From: VXMO01 sp034422835
Lineage (GTDB): Bacteria; Chloroflexota; Dehalococcoidia; UBA6926
Direction: 5' to 3'
NCBI GenBank assembly: GCA_034422835.1
Contig: DAOUJJ010000005.1
Span: forward strand, 93,595 to 157,594
Length of the DNA: 64,000 nt
A program made the translations under genes and the position numbers. The stretch's first letter is position 1. Every line of letters begins with the position of its first letter. Under the pieces are notes generated by a model. It did no database searches and was not told the origin of the DNA. It saw only the letters and a list, made by a program, of their open reading frames with translations. Below are positions 42,498-50,564 of the stretch, piece by piece.

Positions 42498-43415
42498 CTA
42501 TACAGTAACGCCTGCCGGGTGACAGCGAAAGACGGGGCCGTCACGGCATACGAGCGGTGATTCCGCCGACTCCCCAAACGCGCCCGTTGCGCAGGAATGG
42601 CAGTAGCCCAGACCGCAGGCCATATGGGCCTCAAGGGAGACGTACGTCTCAACATCCGCAGGAGCGGCGAGTCGGGTTGTCAGTTCGATCAGGCGGTTAG
42701 AGCCGCAGACGTAGGCCTGGTCGACGCGGCCCGAGTCAATGATCTCGCTGATCCACGGCTCCACGTTCCTGACGTCGCTGCTCCCATCAGCATCGTCGAC
42801 ATAGAGGGCGTGGCCGCGAGCCCTTTTGATGATGTCTTGCCCAAGGATGACATTCTTGTTGCGGGCGCTGAACACCGCGTATATCTCGATATTGCGCTGC
42901 TTGGCCTCGTCGATAAGCGTTGTCAGGGAACACACGCCGATGCCGCGCCCCACGATAAGAATGCCGTTGGCGTCATCGGAAATCGGGAATGGCCTCCCTA
43001 CGGGGCCGACAATCTCCACGATATCCCCCGCCCTGCGCTGTGCCATCGCCGCCGTTCCATACCCCACAACGCGATAGACAAAATCAGCAGTGCCCGCCGC
43101 CTTGTCATAGCGATAAACGGCCATGGGGCGCGGCAGGATGGGGTGGACGTCCGTCGCTGAGCCGGGACGGATCACGCCGAATTGACCCGGCTCGCCGTTC
43201 GCCAATGCCTCGGAGCGCACGCGCATCAGATAGTGCTCCGGCGCGATCTCGTCGTTGGAGATGATCTCGGTTTCGACGAATGTCGCAGGCGGCGTATGCG
43301 ACCCGTTCGTGCGCATCACTTCCAGCCGCACGCTGGACGGCAGCCGTAGTTGCGGGACGTGCGTACCCGCGAAAACGGGAATCGTCCCGTTGGCGTCCAT
43401 GAGTTCAGCTGTCAT
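42498..43415 (-). CDS. pyrK: Dihydroorotate dehydrogenase electron-transfer subunit PyrK
   Basis: 305 residues, ATGA overlap with the upstream hydrolase. Ferredoxin reductase-like: FAD region LPRPMAVYRYD, VGYGTAAMAQRRAGDIVEIVGPVGRPF, NAD region ILIVGRGIGVCSL, and C-terminal [2Fe-2S] ligands EAHMACGLGYCHSCATG ... PLVCRDGPVF. It passes electrons from PyrD to NAD. The first ~45 residues before the FAD domain are extra; a later start is possible. Confidence 0.92.
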   Translation of the reverse strand: MTAELMDANGTIPVFAGTHVPQLRLPSSVRLEVMRTNGSHTPPATFVETEIISNDEIAPEHYLMRVRSEALANGEPGQFGVIRPGSATDVHPILPRPMAVYRYDKAAGTADFVYRVVGYGTAAMAQRRAGDIVEIVGPVGRPFPISDDANGILIVGRGIGVCSLTTLIDEAKQRNIEIYAVFSARNKNVILGQDIIKRARGHALYVDDADGSSDVRNVEPWISEIIDSGRVDQAYVCGSNRLIELTTRLAAPADVETYVSLEAHMACGLGYCHSCATGAFGESAESPLVCRDGPVFRCHPAGVTV

Positions 43416-44746
43416 TCGGCAACCTCTTTCGTCAGGAAGGAGTCAATGTCCCGGATGCTCTCCGCGAGCGCCTGCGCGCCGATGGCGATGTCCTCCATGC
43501 TCGTCCATTCTTCCGGGCAGTGGCTGAGACCGTCGCGGCTCGGCACAAAGAGCATTGCGGCAGGGATGGTGCGAGAGAGGATGCCGGCATCGTGCCCCGC
43601 CCCGCTCGTCGTCACTCGGTGCGGCACGCCAAGGCGGTCCGTGGCTGCGGTGGTGAGATCACGCAGCCACTTGGGCAGCACCACGGGTGAGGTATCCGAC
43701 ACAACCTCCCAGTCACAGCGCAGTCCGCGGCGGGCAGCCGTTTCCTCAGCGCGCGTAACAATGTCATTCGTCGTCAGCCGTTGGCGGTCGCTGTCCACGT
43801 CGCGCACGTCAAGATAGAACTCCACGTCGCCGGGGATGGTGGTGATGCTGTTGGGAAAGACGTGGAGACGTCCGACGGTAGCAACGGTGGCGCGGCGGCG
43901 CGGCTCATTAGCAATGGACTCCGCTGCAAGAATGACTTCAGCTGCGGCGGCCAACGCATCACGCCGCTGGGACATGGGGGTGCCGCCTGAATGGTCCTGG
44001 CGGCCTCGTATCACAAGACGGATGCGGGTGTTTCCCGCGATGGCGTCCACAAGGCCGATGCGCTCTCCCGATTCCTCCAGTGACCGCGCCTGCTCAATGT
44101 GCAGCTCAAGGAAGGCGGCAAGAGTGTTCGGAGCCCATCGCGCCTGCGGCAAGGCAAGAGGATCGAAGCTCAGCGCGCGCATCGCTTGGGCGAGCGTGGT
44201 GCCGTTCGCGTCACGCAGTCGCTCAAGATCGCGTTCCTGCAGGACACCGGCTATAGCCTTGCTGCCAAGGCACGGCTCGCCGAATCGCGCGCCTTCCTCA
44301 GAGGCAAATGCAATCGCCATGAGCGGATGGGCTGTTTTGATGTCTGCTTCAGTGAACATGCGGATGACTTCCAGCGCGGCAAGAACGCCAACGGCTCCGT
44401 CAAATCGCCCGCCGTGCGGTACGGAATCAAGATGTGAGCCGAAACCGATAGCGGGCCGGTTCGGGTCAGTCCCGGGCAGTGTTGCGACTGTGTTGCCGAA
44501 ACTGTCCGTGCGGACGGAGAGGCCGAGGTCTACCATCCAACCTGAGACAAGATCGTGGGCCGCGCGCTCTTCCTGCGAAAACGCAATGCGCGAGACGCCG
44601 CTGCCCGGCTCTGCGCCAATCTCTGACAAGCGTTCCAAGTCGGCTGCGATACGGCCGGGATCGGCGCGCAGCTCAGAGACAGCGACCTCGGATTCCTCCG
44701 CCGCGTCCGCCGATCCGGCCGCGAGCTCCTGCTCAGTCGTTGCCAT
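43412..44746 (-). CDS. M20-family Zn-dependent amidohydrolase (N-carbamoyl amino acid hydrolase/allantoate amidohydrolase type)
   Basis: 444 residues from ATG 44746 with GGGTGAGGG upstream. GFGSHLDSVPHGGRFDGAVGVLAALEVIR (metal-binding His/Asp), FASEEGARFGEPCLGSKAIAG (Glu pair), FLELHIEQARSLE and the dimerisation domain RLVIRGRQDHSGGTPMSQRRDAL place it in the hydantoinase/carbamoylase group. It would hydrolyse an N-carbamoyl compound (e.g. a carbamoyl amino acid or ureidoglycolate precursor). Its place between pyrE-like and pyrK suggests a link with pyrimidine metabolism, but the exact substrate is unknown. Confidence 0.88.
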   Translation of the reverse strand: MATTEQELAAGSADAAEESEVAVSELRADPGRIAADLERLSEIGAEPGSGVSRIAFSQEERAAHDLVSGWMVDLGLSVRTDSFGNTVATLPGTDPNRPAIGFGSHLDSVPHGGRFDGAVGVLAALEVIRMFTEADIKTAHPLMAIAFASEEGARFGEPCLGSKAIAGVLQERDLERLRDANGTTLAQAMRALSFDPLALPQARWAPNTLAAFLELHIEQARSLEESGERIGLVDAIAGNTRIRLVIRGRQDHSGGTPMSQRRDALAAAAEVILAAESIANEPRRRATVATVGRLHVFPNSITTIPGDVEFYLDVRDVDSDRQRLTTNDIVTRAEETAARRGLRCDWEVVSDTSPVVLPKWLRDLTTAATDRLGVPHRVTTSGAGHDAGILSRTIPAAMLFVPSRDGLSHCPEEWTSMEDIAIGAQALAESIRDIDSFLTKEVAE

Positions 44747-45227
44747 CAACCCTCACCCTTACTGATATGAGCGAAAGCTCGTTTGCAACCTCACCCACCC
44801 CAACCAGGGAGGCGGTAACCGCCAACCTGCCGCCCCTGTTCTCGACGAAAGCCCTGGCAAGATTGGCGTCGCGTTCGCTGAGAGTAACGCCCACCAAGGC
44901 GACTTCCTGCCCCGCCCCAACGTTGCCGGAAGCCGTGACAAGCCCCTCTGCATCAGACAGCAGGATGACAGGCTTGTCTACTCGCACGCCGATGGCAAAT
45001 GCTAACACGACGTTGGACAGCCCCGGCCACGCGGCGATGATATCAGGCGCAGGAGATGGCAGCGCGTCCGACAGGCATCCGGCCAGTTCAGAGACGGCAG
45101 TGGGATTCGCCAGCGGCTCCATCGCCCCGGCAACCCAGCCGCTTTGGCCGTCGTCGGAATCCTCCAACTGCCCCTCAATAAGGCAGCCGGTGGACTTTAA
45201 AAGGTCAACAATATTCGTGTCATTCAT
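44733..45227 (-). CDS. Degenerate PyrE-like (orotate phosphoribosyltransferase-fold) protein
   Basis: 164 residues from ATG 45227; the frame runs further upstream through pyrE but without similarity. The order of segments tracks PyrE: LLKSTGCLIEGQ, then DIIAAWPGLSNVVLAFAIGVRVDKPVILLSDAEG (where PyrE has GP..GGI.LA), and EVALVGVTLSERDANLARAFVENRGGRLAVTASLV, which occupies the place of the PRPP motif VLVVEDVVTTGGS yet has lost its acidic and Thr-Gly residues. It therefore should not bind PRPP. It lies between real pyrE and the carbamoylase, overlapping the latter by 14 nt. Similarity is faint; a regulatory or structural role is a guess. Confidence 0.55.
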   Translation of the reverse strand: MNDTNIVDLLKSTGCLIEGQLEDSDDGQSGWVAGAMEPLANPTAVSELAGCLSDALPSPAPDIIAAWPGLSNVVLAFAIGVRVDKPVILLSDAEGLVTASGNVGAGQEVALVGVTLSERDANLARAFVENRGGRLAVTASLVGVGEVANELSLISVRVRVDGND

Positions 45228-45291
45228 TGGACTAGGTGTTGTGGCGTATCTTTCTTGTTTACCGGGCTGCGTGTTGTCAAGTTTAAAACAT

Positions 45292-45849
45292 TCAGATTCC
45301 GAGGTCGCGCCGCTTGAACAGCGCGCGTAGTTGGTAGCCCGCGGCGGCGAGCATCTGCTGTGCTCCCTCCTCGCGGTCAATGACGACAAGGACATCAGAA
45401 ACGGTCGCGCCCGCGGCCCGGAGGGCTATGCCCGCCTCGATGGCCTGGCTGCCGGTTGTCACCACGTCCTCCACCAGCAGGACACGCTCACCCGCAAAAA
45501 GCTCTCCCTCGACAACATTGCCCGTCGCATATGCCTTCTGCTCTTTCTTGACGATGACAAATGGCAGGCCCATCTCGAGGGAAAGGGCTGTGGCAAGGGC
45601 GACCGCGCCAAGCTCCGGCCCGGCGATGCGGTCCGTGCCGGGCGGCACGAGTTCTGCCATGAACGCGGCTAAACGGCGCAGGATGCTGGGCTTGGTCTCA
45701 AAGAGGTACTTGTCGAAGTAGTAGTTGCTGGTGCGGCCGGAGCGGAGAACAAAGCTGCCGCGCAGGTAGGCGGCGCTGAGCAGATCACGGCCAAGCTCCG
45801 AGATGCGCTGCTCACGCGACAGCCCTATCGACCGGCTCAAAGTCGCCAC
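45292..45849 (-). CDS. pyrE: Orotate phosphoribosyltransferase
   Basis: 185 residues from GTG 45849 with AGGAG upstream. FVLRSGRTSNYYFDKYLFETKPS, GPELGAVALATALSLEMGLPFVIVKKEQKAYATGN and the PRPP loop VLLVEDVVTTGSQA are intact. It converts orotate and PRPP to OMP. First gene of the minus-strand run pyrE - pyrE-like - carbamoylase - pyrK - pyrD - coxG - coxS - coxL - coxM - coxL. Confidence 0.95.
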   Translation of the reverse strand: MATLSRSIGLSREQRISELGRDLLSAAYLRGSFVLRSGRTSNYYFDKYLFETKPSILRRLAAFMAELVPPGTDRIAGPELGAVALATALSLEMGLPFVIVKKEQKAYATGNVVEGELFAGERVLLVEDVVTTGSQAIEAGIALRAAGATVSDVLVVIDREEGAQQMLAAAGYQLRALFKRRDLGI

Positions 45850-45913
45850 GTACAGGTCTCCTTTCCGCGCTGTCTATCCAGATGACGCCACAGGCGTCCC
45901 GTTAATGGTACTA

Positions 45914-45959
45914 GATTCGCCAAGCAGCGCCCGCTCGGGCGCGGGCGCTACAATAACGA
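45914..45959. repeat. Copy 1 of a 46/48-bp palindromic promoter-like element
   Basis: Nearly identical to 48138-48185 (one 2-nt indel). AGCGCCCGC and GCGGGCGCT form a 9-bp stem, followed at once by TACAAT (45949-45954), 42 nt before the ATG of the lipoprotein protease gene. It could be a promoter -10 preceded by an operator-like palindrome, or a mobile palindromic repeat that carries one. Confidence 0.55.
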
Positions 45960-45995
45960 CGGAGCTAGCCGGCGTACTCAAAGAACTCCTACCAA

Positions 45996-48029
45996 ATGAA
46001 ACGATTCCCTTTCCTACTATCAAGCACCTTACTATTCGTGCTGCTTGCGATGTCTTGCAGGGAGGAAGATCTGGCCCAGAGTACCTCTTCGCCTACCGCA
46101 ATCTCTGATGCCACTCCCACATCTGTTTCTGCCGCTCCGGCGACCGCGACATCAGTGCCGACGCACACACCCCTGCCCACCGATACGCCAACGCCCGCCC
46201 CAACACCATCACCACAGACCCCCGCTGAAGTCTTCGCCAGCGTTTCCCCAGCAGTTGCGTACGTTGAGACTGCAGGTTCTTCGGGGAGTGCGTTGCTGGT
46301 TGAAGGCGGCTATCTGGTCACCAACTCACACGTCGTTTGGCCCAATACCGCCGTGAAAGTCACATTTCCTGATGGCACTGTCGTCCAGAATACTCCGGTG
46401 GTCGGTTGGGACTTGATGGCCGACCTGGCAGTGCTTGGCCCCGTTAGTGTCTCCGCCAGACCGGTTGCCTTGTCTGATGCCTCTGCGCCACCCGTAGGCT
46501 CCGAAGTTCTTACTGTTGGCTACCCCGGCTCACCAGGAGACCTCCCTCAACCTACATTGGGAAGTGGACTGGTATCGCGTCATCGCGAATGGCAGCAAGC
46601 CGGACTCACCTACATACAGTCGAGCGCTCCCATTGAATCAGGCCAAAGCGGCGGGGCTTTGATATCCGCGAACGGCGAGGTCGTTGGCCTAACGACCTAC
46701 TCAACCGGAGAAACTAATCAGGGTCTCGCACTCGCATCAACCGATGTCGCTCTGCGTGTCCGCAGCATCATCGCCGGTAATGACCCCTCTGGAATAGGCA
46801 AACGACTCTTCCTGCCTACTGGTGGTGACATTCGCCACAGCGGGACTCTGGGAACATTTTGGGACACGAGTGGCTACGTTATCCAAGAACCCATGGGTAC
46901 TCGTGTGAGCATCACATTGGATGGACACAATGATTTCAATTTCACCGTGTTCGACTCTACCGGCTTGGAGGTGCTCTTTGTAGATGCCTCATTTTCAGGG
47001 ATGGAAGAAGGTTCTTTCATCATTGAGTACGCAGAGTCCTACTTCGTGGTTGTAGGCCAATCAAACGAGAGCGAGGGTACGTTCACGATCAGCGCCACAC
47101 ACGCGCTCACACCCGTGCCGGATCCTGACGATCAGACAGACCTGCGAATTGGGCAGGCGATCCAGGGCAGCCTAGATTACCCCGGCGACATCGACACGTA
47201 TACCATTCACCTGAGCAGCGCGAACAAGATCCAAATGGAGACAACATCATTTGCGCTCGACACACGTCTCAGCATTGATTTCTATGGAGCGTCATATGAG
47301 GAAATCATCTTTGACGATGATAGTGGGGGTGGACTGTTTGAGACAGACGCCCAAATCATCTTTCGCGCGTCTCGGGTACGGGAGTACTTCATTGTCGTGG
47401 ACGACAATTGGTATGAAACCGGCGGCTACACGCTCTCAATCAAGGATGCCGATCCAGCGGCGCAACTAACACAAACAACCTTTGCCAGCCTCTTTGACCT
47501 CCCGGAAAGGGCAACGAGCTTCGGCCCGGAGGAACTGCGAGCGGCGTTCAACAATTTGCCCCCGGAGTTTGGTGAACTTGACCTTGAAGAGGAAGGATTG
47601 TCGCGCCCTCCCGAGGAATTCGACGACTTTTTACAGCATGGCATTGGCTTTAGTGTCGACGACCCCCTCCAAATTATGCTGGCGTACAGCGGAATCTCCA
47701 CTGAAGAAGATAGGCTGGGCATTGAGCTTCTCTCCAGATCGCCCGAAACGCTTCTCAAATACATGACCGCGCAAGCGGGATTTGACAATCGAGACATAAT
47801 CGACTCCGGGACACTCGATGTCGGTTCCGTCGGGGAAAATGCGGTTGGCGTTTGGTTTGAGATGGGCGAAGAAGTAGTCCTTGTAGCTAGCTTAGTCATG
47901 TTTGTGAGAGGAGAGTACGTTGGAACGGTCGTGAGTCTCGTACGGCCCGACACATCTCCCCCCATCTCACCACGACAGGCCGCACAACTGCTGGACGCAG
48001 CCTTTATCGAGTATCTGACCAACCAGTAG
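45996..48029 (+). CDS. Secreted lipoprotein trypsin-like serine protease with C-terminal PPC-like domain
   Basis: 677 residues from ATG 45996. Signal peptide with lipobox LLAMSC (Cys21), a Pro/Thr/Ser-rich spacer (~29-75), then a chymotrypsin-fold domain with the full triad: TNSHVV (His112), LMADLAVL (Asp143) and ESGQSGGALIS (Ser218). HtrA-like order but no PDZ domain. Residues ~365-460 (GQAIQGSLDYPGDIDTYTIHL ... GGYTLSIKD) form a pre-peptidase C-terminal (PPC) beta domain; a related repeat precedes it at ~265-350. The last 200 residues are an unrecognised acidic region. Predicted to be anchored to the outside of the membrane and to degrade or process external proteins. AT-richer than its neighbours. 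Confidence 0.85.
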   Translation: MKRFPFLLSSTLLFVLLAMSCREEDLAQSTSSPTAISDATPTSVSAAPATATSVPTHTPLPTDTPTPAPTPSPQTPAEVFASVSPAVAYVETAGSSGSALLVEGGYLVTNSHVVWPNTAVKVTFPDGTVVQNTPVVGWDLMADLAVLGPVSVSARPVALSDASAPPVGSEVLTVGYPGSPGDLPQPTLGSGLVSRHREWQQAGLTYIQSSAPIESGQSGGALISANGEVVGLTTYSTGETNQGLALASTDVALRVRSIIAGNDPSGIGKRLFLPTGGDIRHSGTLGTFWDTSGYVIQEPMGTRVSITLDGHNDFNFTVFDSTGLEVLFVDASFSGMEEGSFIIEYAESYFVVVGQSNESEGTFTISATHALTPVPDPDDQTDLRIGQAIQGSLDYPGDIDTYTIHLSSANKIQMETTSFALDTRLSIDFYGASYEEIIFDDDSGGGLFETDAQIIFRASRVREYFIVVDDNWYETGGYTLSIKDADPAAQLTQTTFASLFDLPERATSFGPEELRAAFNNLPPEFGELDLEEEGLSRPPEEFDDFLQHGIGFSVDDPLQIMLAYSGISTEEDRLGIELLSRSPETLLKYMTAQAGFDNRDIIDSGTLDVGSVGENAVGVWFEMGEEVVLVASLVMFVRGEYVGTVVSLVRPDTSPPISPRQAAQLLDAAFIEYLTNQ

Positions 48030-48106
48030 ACTCGCCTCCATACCAATTGGGTGGCTACTGAAATGACGGCGCTAGGCGTCTTCTGCCAGCCTGACCATCA
48101 CGTTCT

Positions 48107-48134
48107 TAGATTCTTCGCTGCGCTCAGAATGACA
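48107..48134. repeat. Partial copy of the TGTCATTCTGAGCG intergenic repeat
   Basis: TAGATTCTTCGCTGCGCTCAGAATGACA matches the right half of the element at 52195-52292 (differing by a G). Lies just before the palindromic element at 48138. Confidence 0.6.
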
Positions 48135-48137
48135 GAT

Positions 48138-48185
48138 GATTCGCCAAGCAGCGCCCGCTCGGGCGCGTGGGCGCTACAATAACGA
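48138..48185. repeat. Copy 2 of the 46/48-bp palindromic promoter-like element
   Basis: Same sequence as 45914-45959 with two extra bases in the second arm, leaving a 7-bp AGCGCCC/GGGCGCT stem. TACAAT sits at 48175-48180, 49 nt before the amidohydrolase ATG, the same place and direction relative to a + strand gene as in copy 1. Confidence 0.55.
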
Positions 48186-48228
48186 TTGATCGACCGGCCG
48201 CAATTGGGGGAGTCTGGAGTTTCCGCGC

Positions 48229-49209
48229 ATGCACATCGACACGCACAATCATTTCGCCGTTCCCGATTACATCAACCTGCTGTTGAACCGCAGGACGTTC
48301 CCGTATATGGAGCGGAGCGGCGACGACATCATCTTCCACGTTTCGGACATGGACACCTATACGATGCCCGCAGGCATGTTCAGGCTGGAAACACGCGTCA
48401 ATGACATGGACGAGGCGGGCGTGGACATGCACGTGATGAGCTGCGTCGTTCCCGCTGGCGAGGTGGCCGATGATCCCGTGCTGAACGTGGAGCTTGCCGC
48501 CGCCGCGAATGAGGGCATCGCGCAGATCCAGAAAGACAACCCGGACAGATTTGTCGGAATGGGCACGCTACCGCTGCTCAACCCGGACGCGGCGCTGAAA
48601 GAGTTGGATCGCTCCGTGAACGACCTCGGCCTGCGCAGCATGATGCTGACGTCGAACGTGGCGGGCAAGCAGCTCCATGAGCCGGACCTTTGGCCCGTTT
48701 ATGAGCGGGCTGAGGAACTCGGAGTGGTGATGATGATCCACCCAAGCTGGCCGGTGATGGCCCACCACCTTGAGGGCTGGACGATGGCCGTCAATATGGG
48801 GTTCCTCTTTGACTCATCCACCGCCATGATGCGCATCATCCTCAGTGGTGTCATGGAGAGGTACCCGAATCTTCAGTTCGTTCTCTGCCACCTCGGCAGC
48901 ACACTGCCCTTCCTCATGGGACGGCTGAACCGCACCGGCGGCCCACGCGCCGGCCACTGGGGCGAGAACGACAAAGGCCCCTGGGAATATTTTAAGAAGG
49001 TCCACATTGACACTGTGTCACGGCTGCGTCCGGCCATCATGTTCGCCCGGGAGTTGATGGGCAACGACATGATCATGTTCGGGACGGACTATCCGTATGC
49101 GCAGATCCCGCCGATGAAGGCCGACGTGACAGAGCTTGATTTGCCGGAAGATGATCGCGCCGCCATCCTCGGCGGCAACGCGGCACGGCTGTTCGGGATT
49201 GGAGAATGA
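48229..49209 (+). CDS. Metal-dependent amidohydrolase/decarboxylase (ACMSD-like, amidohydrolase 2 family)
   Basis: 326 residues from ATG 48229. A TIM-barrel amidohydrolase of the aminocarboxymuconate-semialdehyde decarboxylase group: HIDTHNHF (metal HxH), GMGTLPLLNPDAALKELDR, VMMIHPSWP, FVLCHLGSTLPFLMGRLNR and the C-terminal FGTDYPYAQ with the metal Asp. Members decarboxylate or hydrolyse ring-cleavage products of aromatic or heterocyclic compounds. ATGA overlap (4 nt) with the asparaginase-like gene shows close coupling. Confidence 0.88.
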   Translation: MHIDTHNHFAVPDYINLLLNRRTFPYMERSGDDIIFHVSDMDTYTMPAGMFRLETRVNDMDEAGVDMHVMSCVVPAGEVADDPVLNVELAAAANEGIAQIQKDNPDRFVGMGTLPLLNPDAALKELDRSVNDLGLRSMMLTSNVAGKQLHEPDLWPVYERAEELGVVMMIHPSWPVMAHHLEGWTMAVNMGFLFDSSTAMMRIILSGVMERYPNLQFVLCHLGSTLPFLMGRLNRTGGPRAGHWGENDKGPWEYFKKVHIDTVSRLRPAIMFARELMGNDMIMFGTDYPYAQIPPMKADVTELDLPEDDRAAILGGNAARLFGIGE

Positions 49210-50549
49210 CCTCCAAGCCCACAATCGCCATCGTCCCGACGGGCGGCACGATCCAGAACGGCCTCCCCTTTGTAACGTCGAGCAAGGCGGGCGGGCCGCT
49301 CAACGTCCTCCGAGCGCAGCGCCTGCATGAGCCGGTCACCGTGCGGATTCGCCGTGAGGACCGGGACGGCAACCCCGTGGCCGACGGAGATGGCGAGTTC
49401 CATGAGGTAACGCTGACCCCGGAGGACGGCCTTTATCTCCTGCCCTACATGGAGCCGGGGCATGAGCCTCCACAGACGTATTCTCAATTCCATCTCGCCG
49501 CTGAGCGGGTCATCGAGGAAATCGATCGCTTTAGCGTGGACACAAACGGCCGCAACGGGCTGCTGTCTGACGTTGCTGACCTGCGGGTGGAGATGGTCAT
49601 TGACCCGGACACCGGCGGCGAACTGCGGCGCGGTGGCGAAACGTTCTCCATGCGGGAGCTGGTCCTCATCGCCAACACGGTCAACGAGGCGCTCGCCCAA
49701 CCGGACGTGGACGCCTGCATTGTCACACACGGAACATTCACGACGGAGGAGACGGCCGCTTTCCTTAATTACACGGTGAACTCGCGCAAGCCGGTGGTCG
49801 TGGCGGCATCGCAGCGCAGGCACGGCAGCATCGGCAACGACGGCGACTGGAATCTGTGGGACGCAGTACGTGTGGCAGCATCGCAGAATGCCGCCCGCAA
49901 GGGCGTCGTGGTCATCCTTGATGAGCAGATCTTTCCGGCGCGGGACGTGACCAAGACGAACCAAAAGCCGGGAGGGTTCGCGTCGCTTGGCGGCTCGGCG
50001 TCCGCCATCGGCTCCATCGAAGCTGACCAGGTCTCGTTCTACTTCTCACCAACGCGGCTGCACACCGCCGAATCCCGCGTGCGCGGCGACGGCCCCCTGC
50101 CCTTGACACTACCCACTGTGGACATCGTCAAGACATACGCAGGCGCGGACGATGTGCAGGTTCGAGCGCTAATCAGGCGCGCCCATGAAGAACAGTTCCA
50201 TGACTCTAACCATCCCGGCCACGGCATCGTCATTGAGGGATTCGCATACAGCGGCGTGCCCCACCGATTCCAGCGCCCTGCGCTTGAGGAGGCTGTCAGG
50301 AAACATGGCATCCCCGTCGTCCTGACCAGCCGCGGACTGCGCGGGCGCATTCCCAAAGAACCAACGCAGGACACGTTCATCACGGGGGACAACCTTTCGG
50401 GTGTGAAAGCCCGCCTACTGCTGACCTTGGCGATTCGGACACTGGGGCCGTTGACTCCTTTCGTGGATGCGGACAACCCAACGCCGCAGGAGCGAGAGCG
50501 ACTCTTGGCCGAGATTGGGCGCTATCAGCAGATATTTGACACGCACTAA
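49206..50549 (+). CDS. Asparaginase/glutaminase-fold protein with altered active site
   Basis: 447 residues from ATG 49206. N-terminal IAIVPTGGTIQNG holds the first catalytic Thr (Thr12) motif, and CIVTHGTFTTEETAAFL (res 171-187) is the second motif, but the usual THGTDT has Phe178 in place of the catalytic-triad Asp. The Lys of the triad is likely present (VTKTNQKPGG, Lys250). About 110 residues (25-135) are inserted between the two motifs compared with normal ~330-residue asparaginases. Substrate is therefore uncertain; it may be a different amide or a lactam. Coupled to the amidohydrolase, so both may act in one degradation route. Confidence 0.75.
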   Translation: MTSKPTIAIVPTGGTIQNGLPFVTSSKAGGPLNVLRAQRLHEPVTVRIRREDRDGNPVADGDGEFHEVTLTPEDGLYLLPYMEPGHEPPQTYSQFHLAAERVIEEIDRFSVDTNGRNGLLSDVADLRVEMVIDPDTGGELRRGGETFSMRELVLIANTVNEALAQPDVDACIVTHGTFTTEETAAFLNYTVNSRKPVVVAASQRRHGSIGNDGDWNLWDAVRVAASQNAARKGVVVILDEQIFPARDVTKTNQKPGGFASLGGSASAIGSIEADQVSFYFSPTRLHTAESRVRGDGPLPLTLPTVDIVKTYAGADDVQVRALIRRAHEEQFHDSNHPGHGIVIEGFAYSGVPHRFQRPALEEAVRKHGIPVVLTSRGLRGRIPKEPTQDTFITGDNLSGVKARLLLTLAIRTLGPLTPFVDADNPTPQERERLLAEIGRYQQIFDTH

Positions 50550-50564
50550 AGGGTGAGGGGAAGC

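Noticed and set aside
45228..45395. Upstream extension of the PyrE-like ORF through pyrE
   Set aside because: The extra residues overlap the 3' end of pyrE in another frame and have no similarity to anything.
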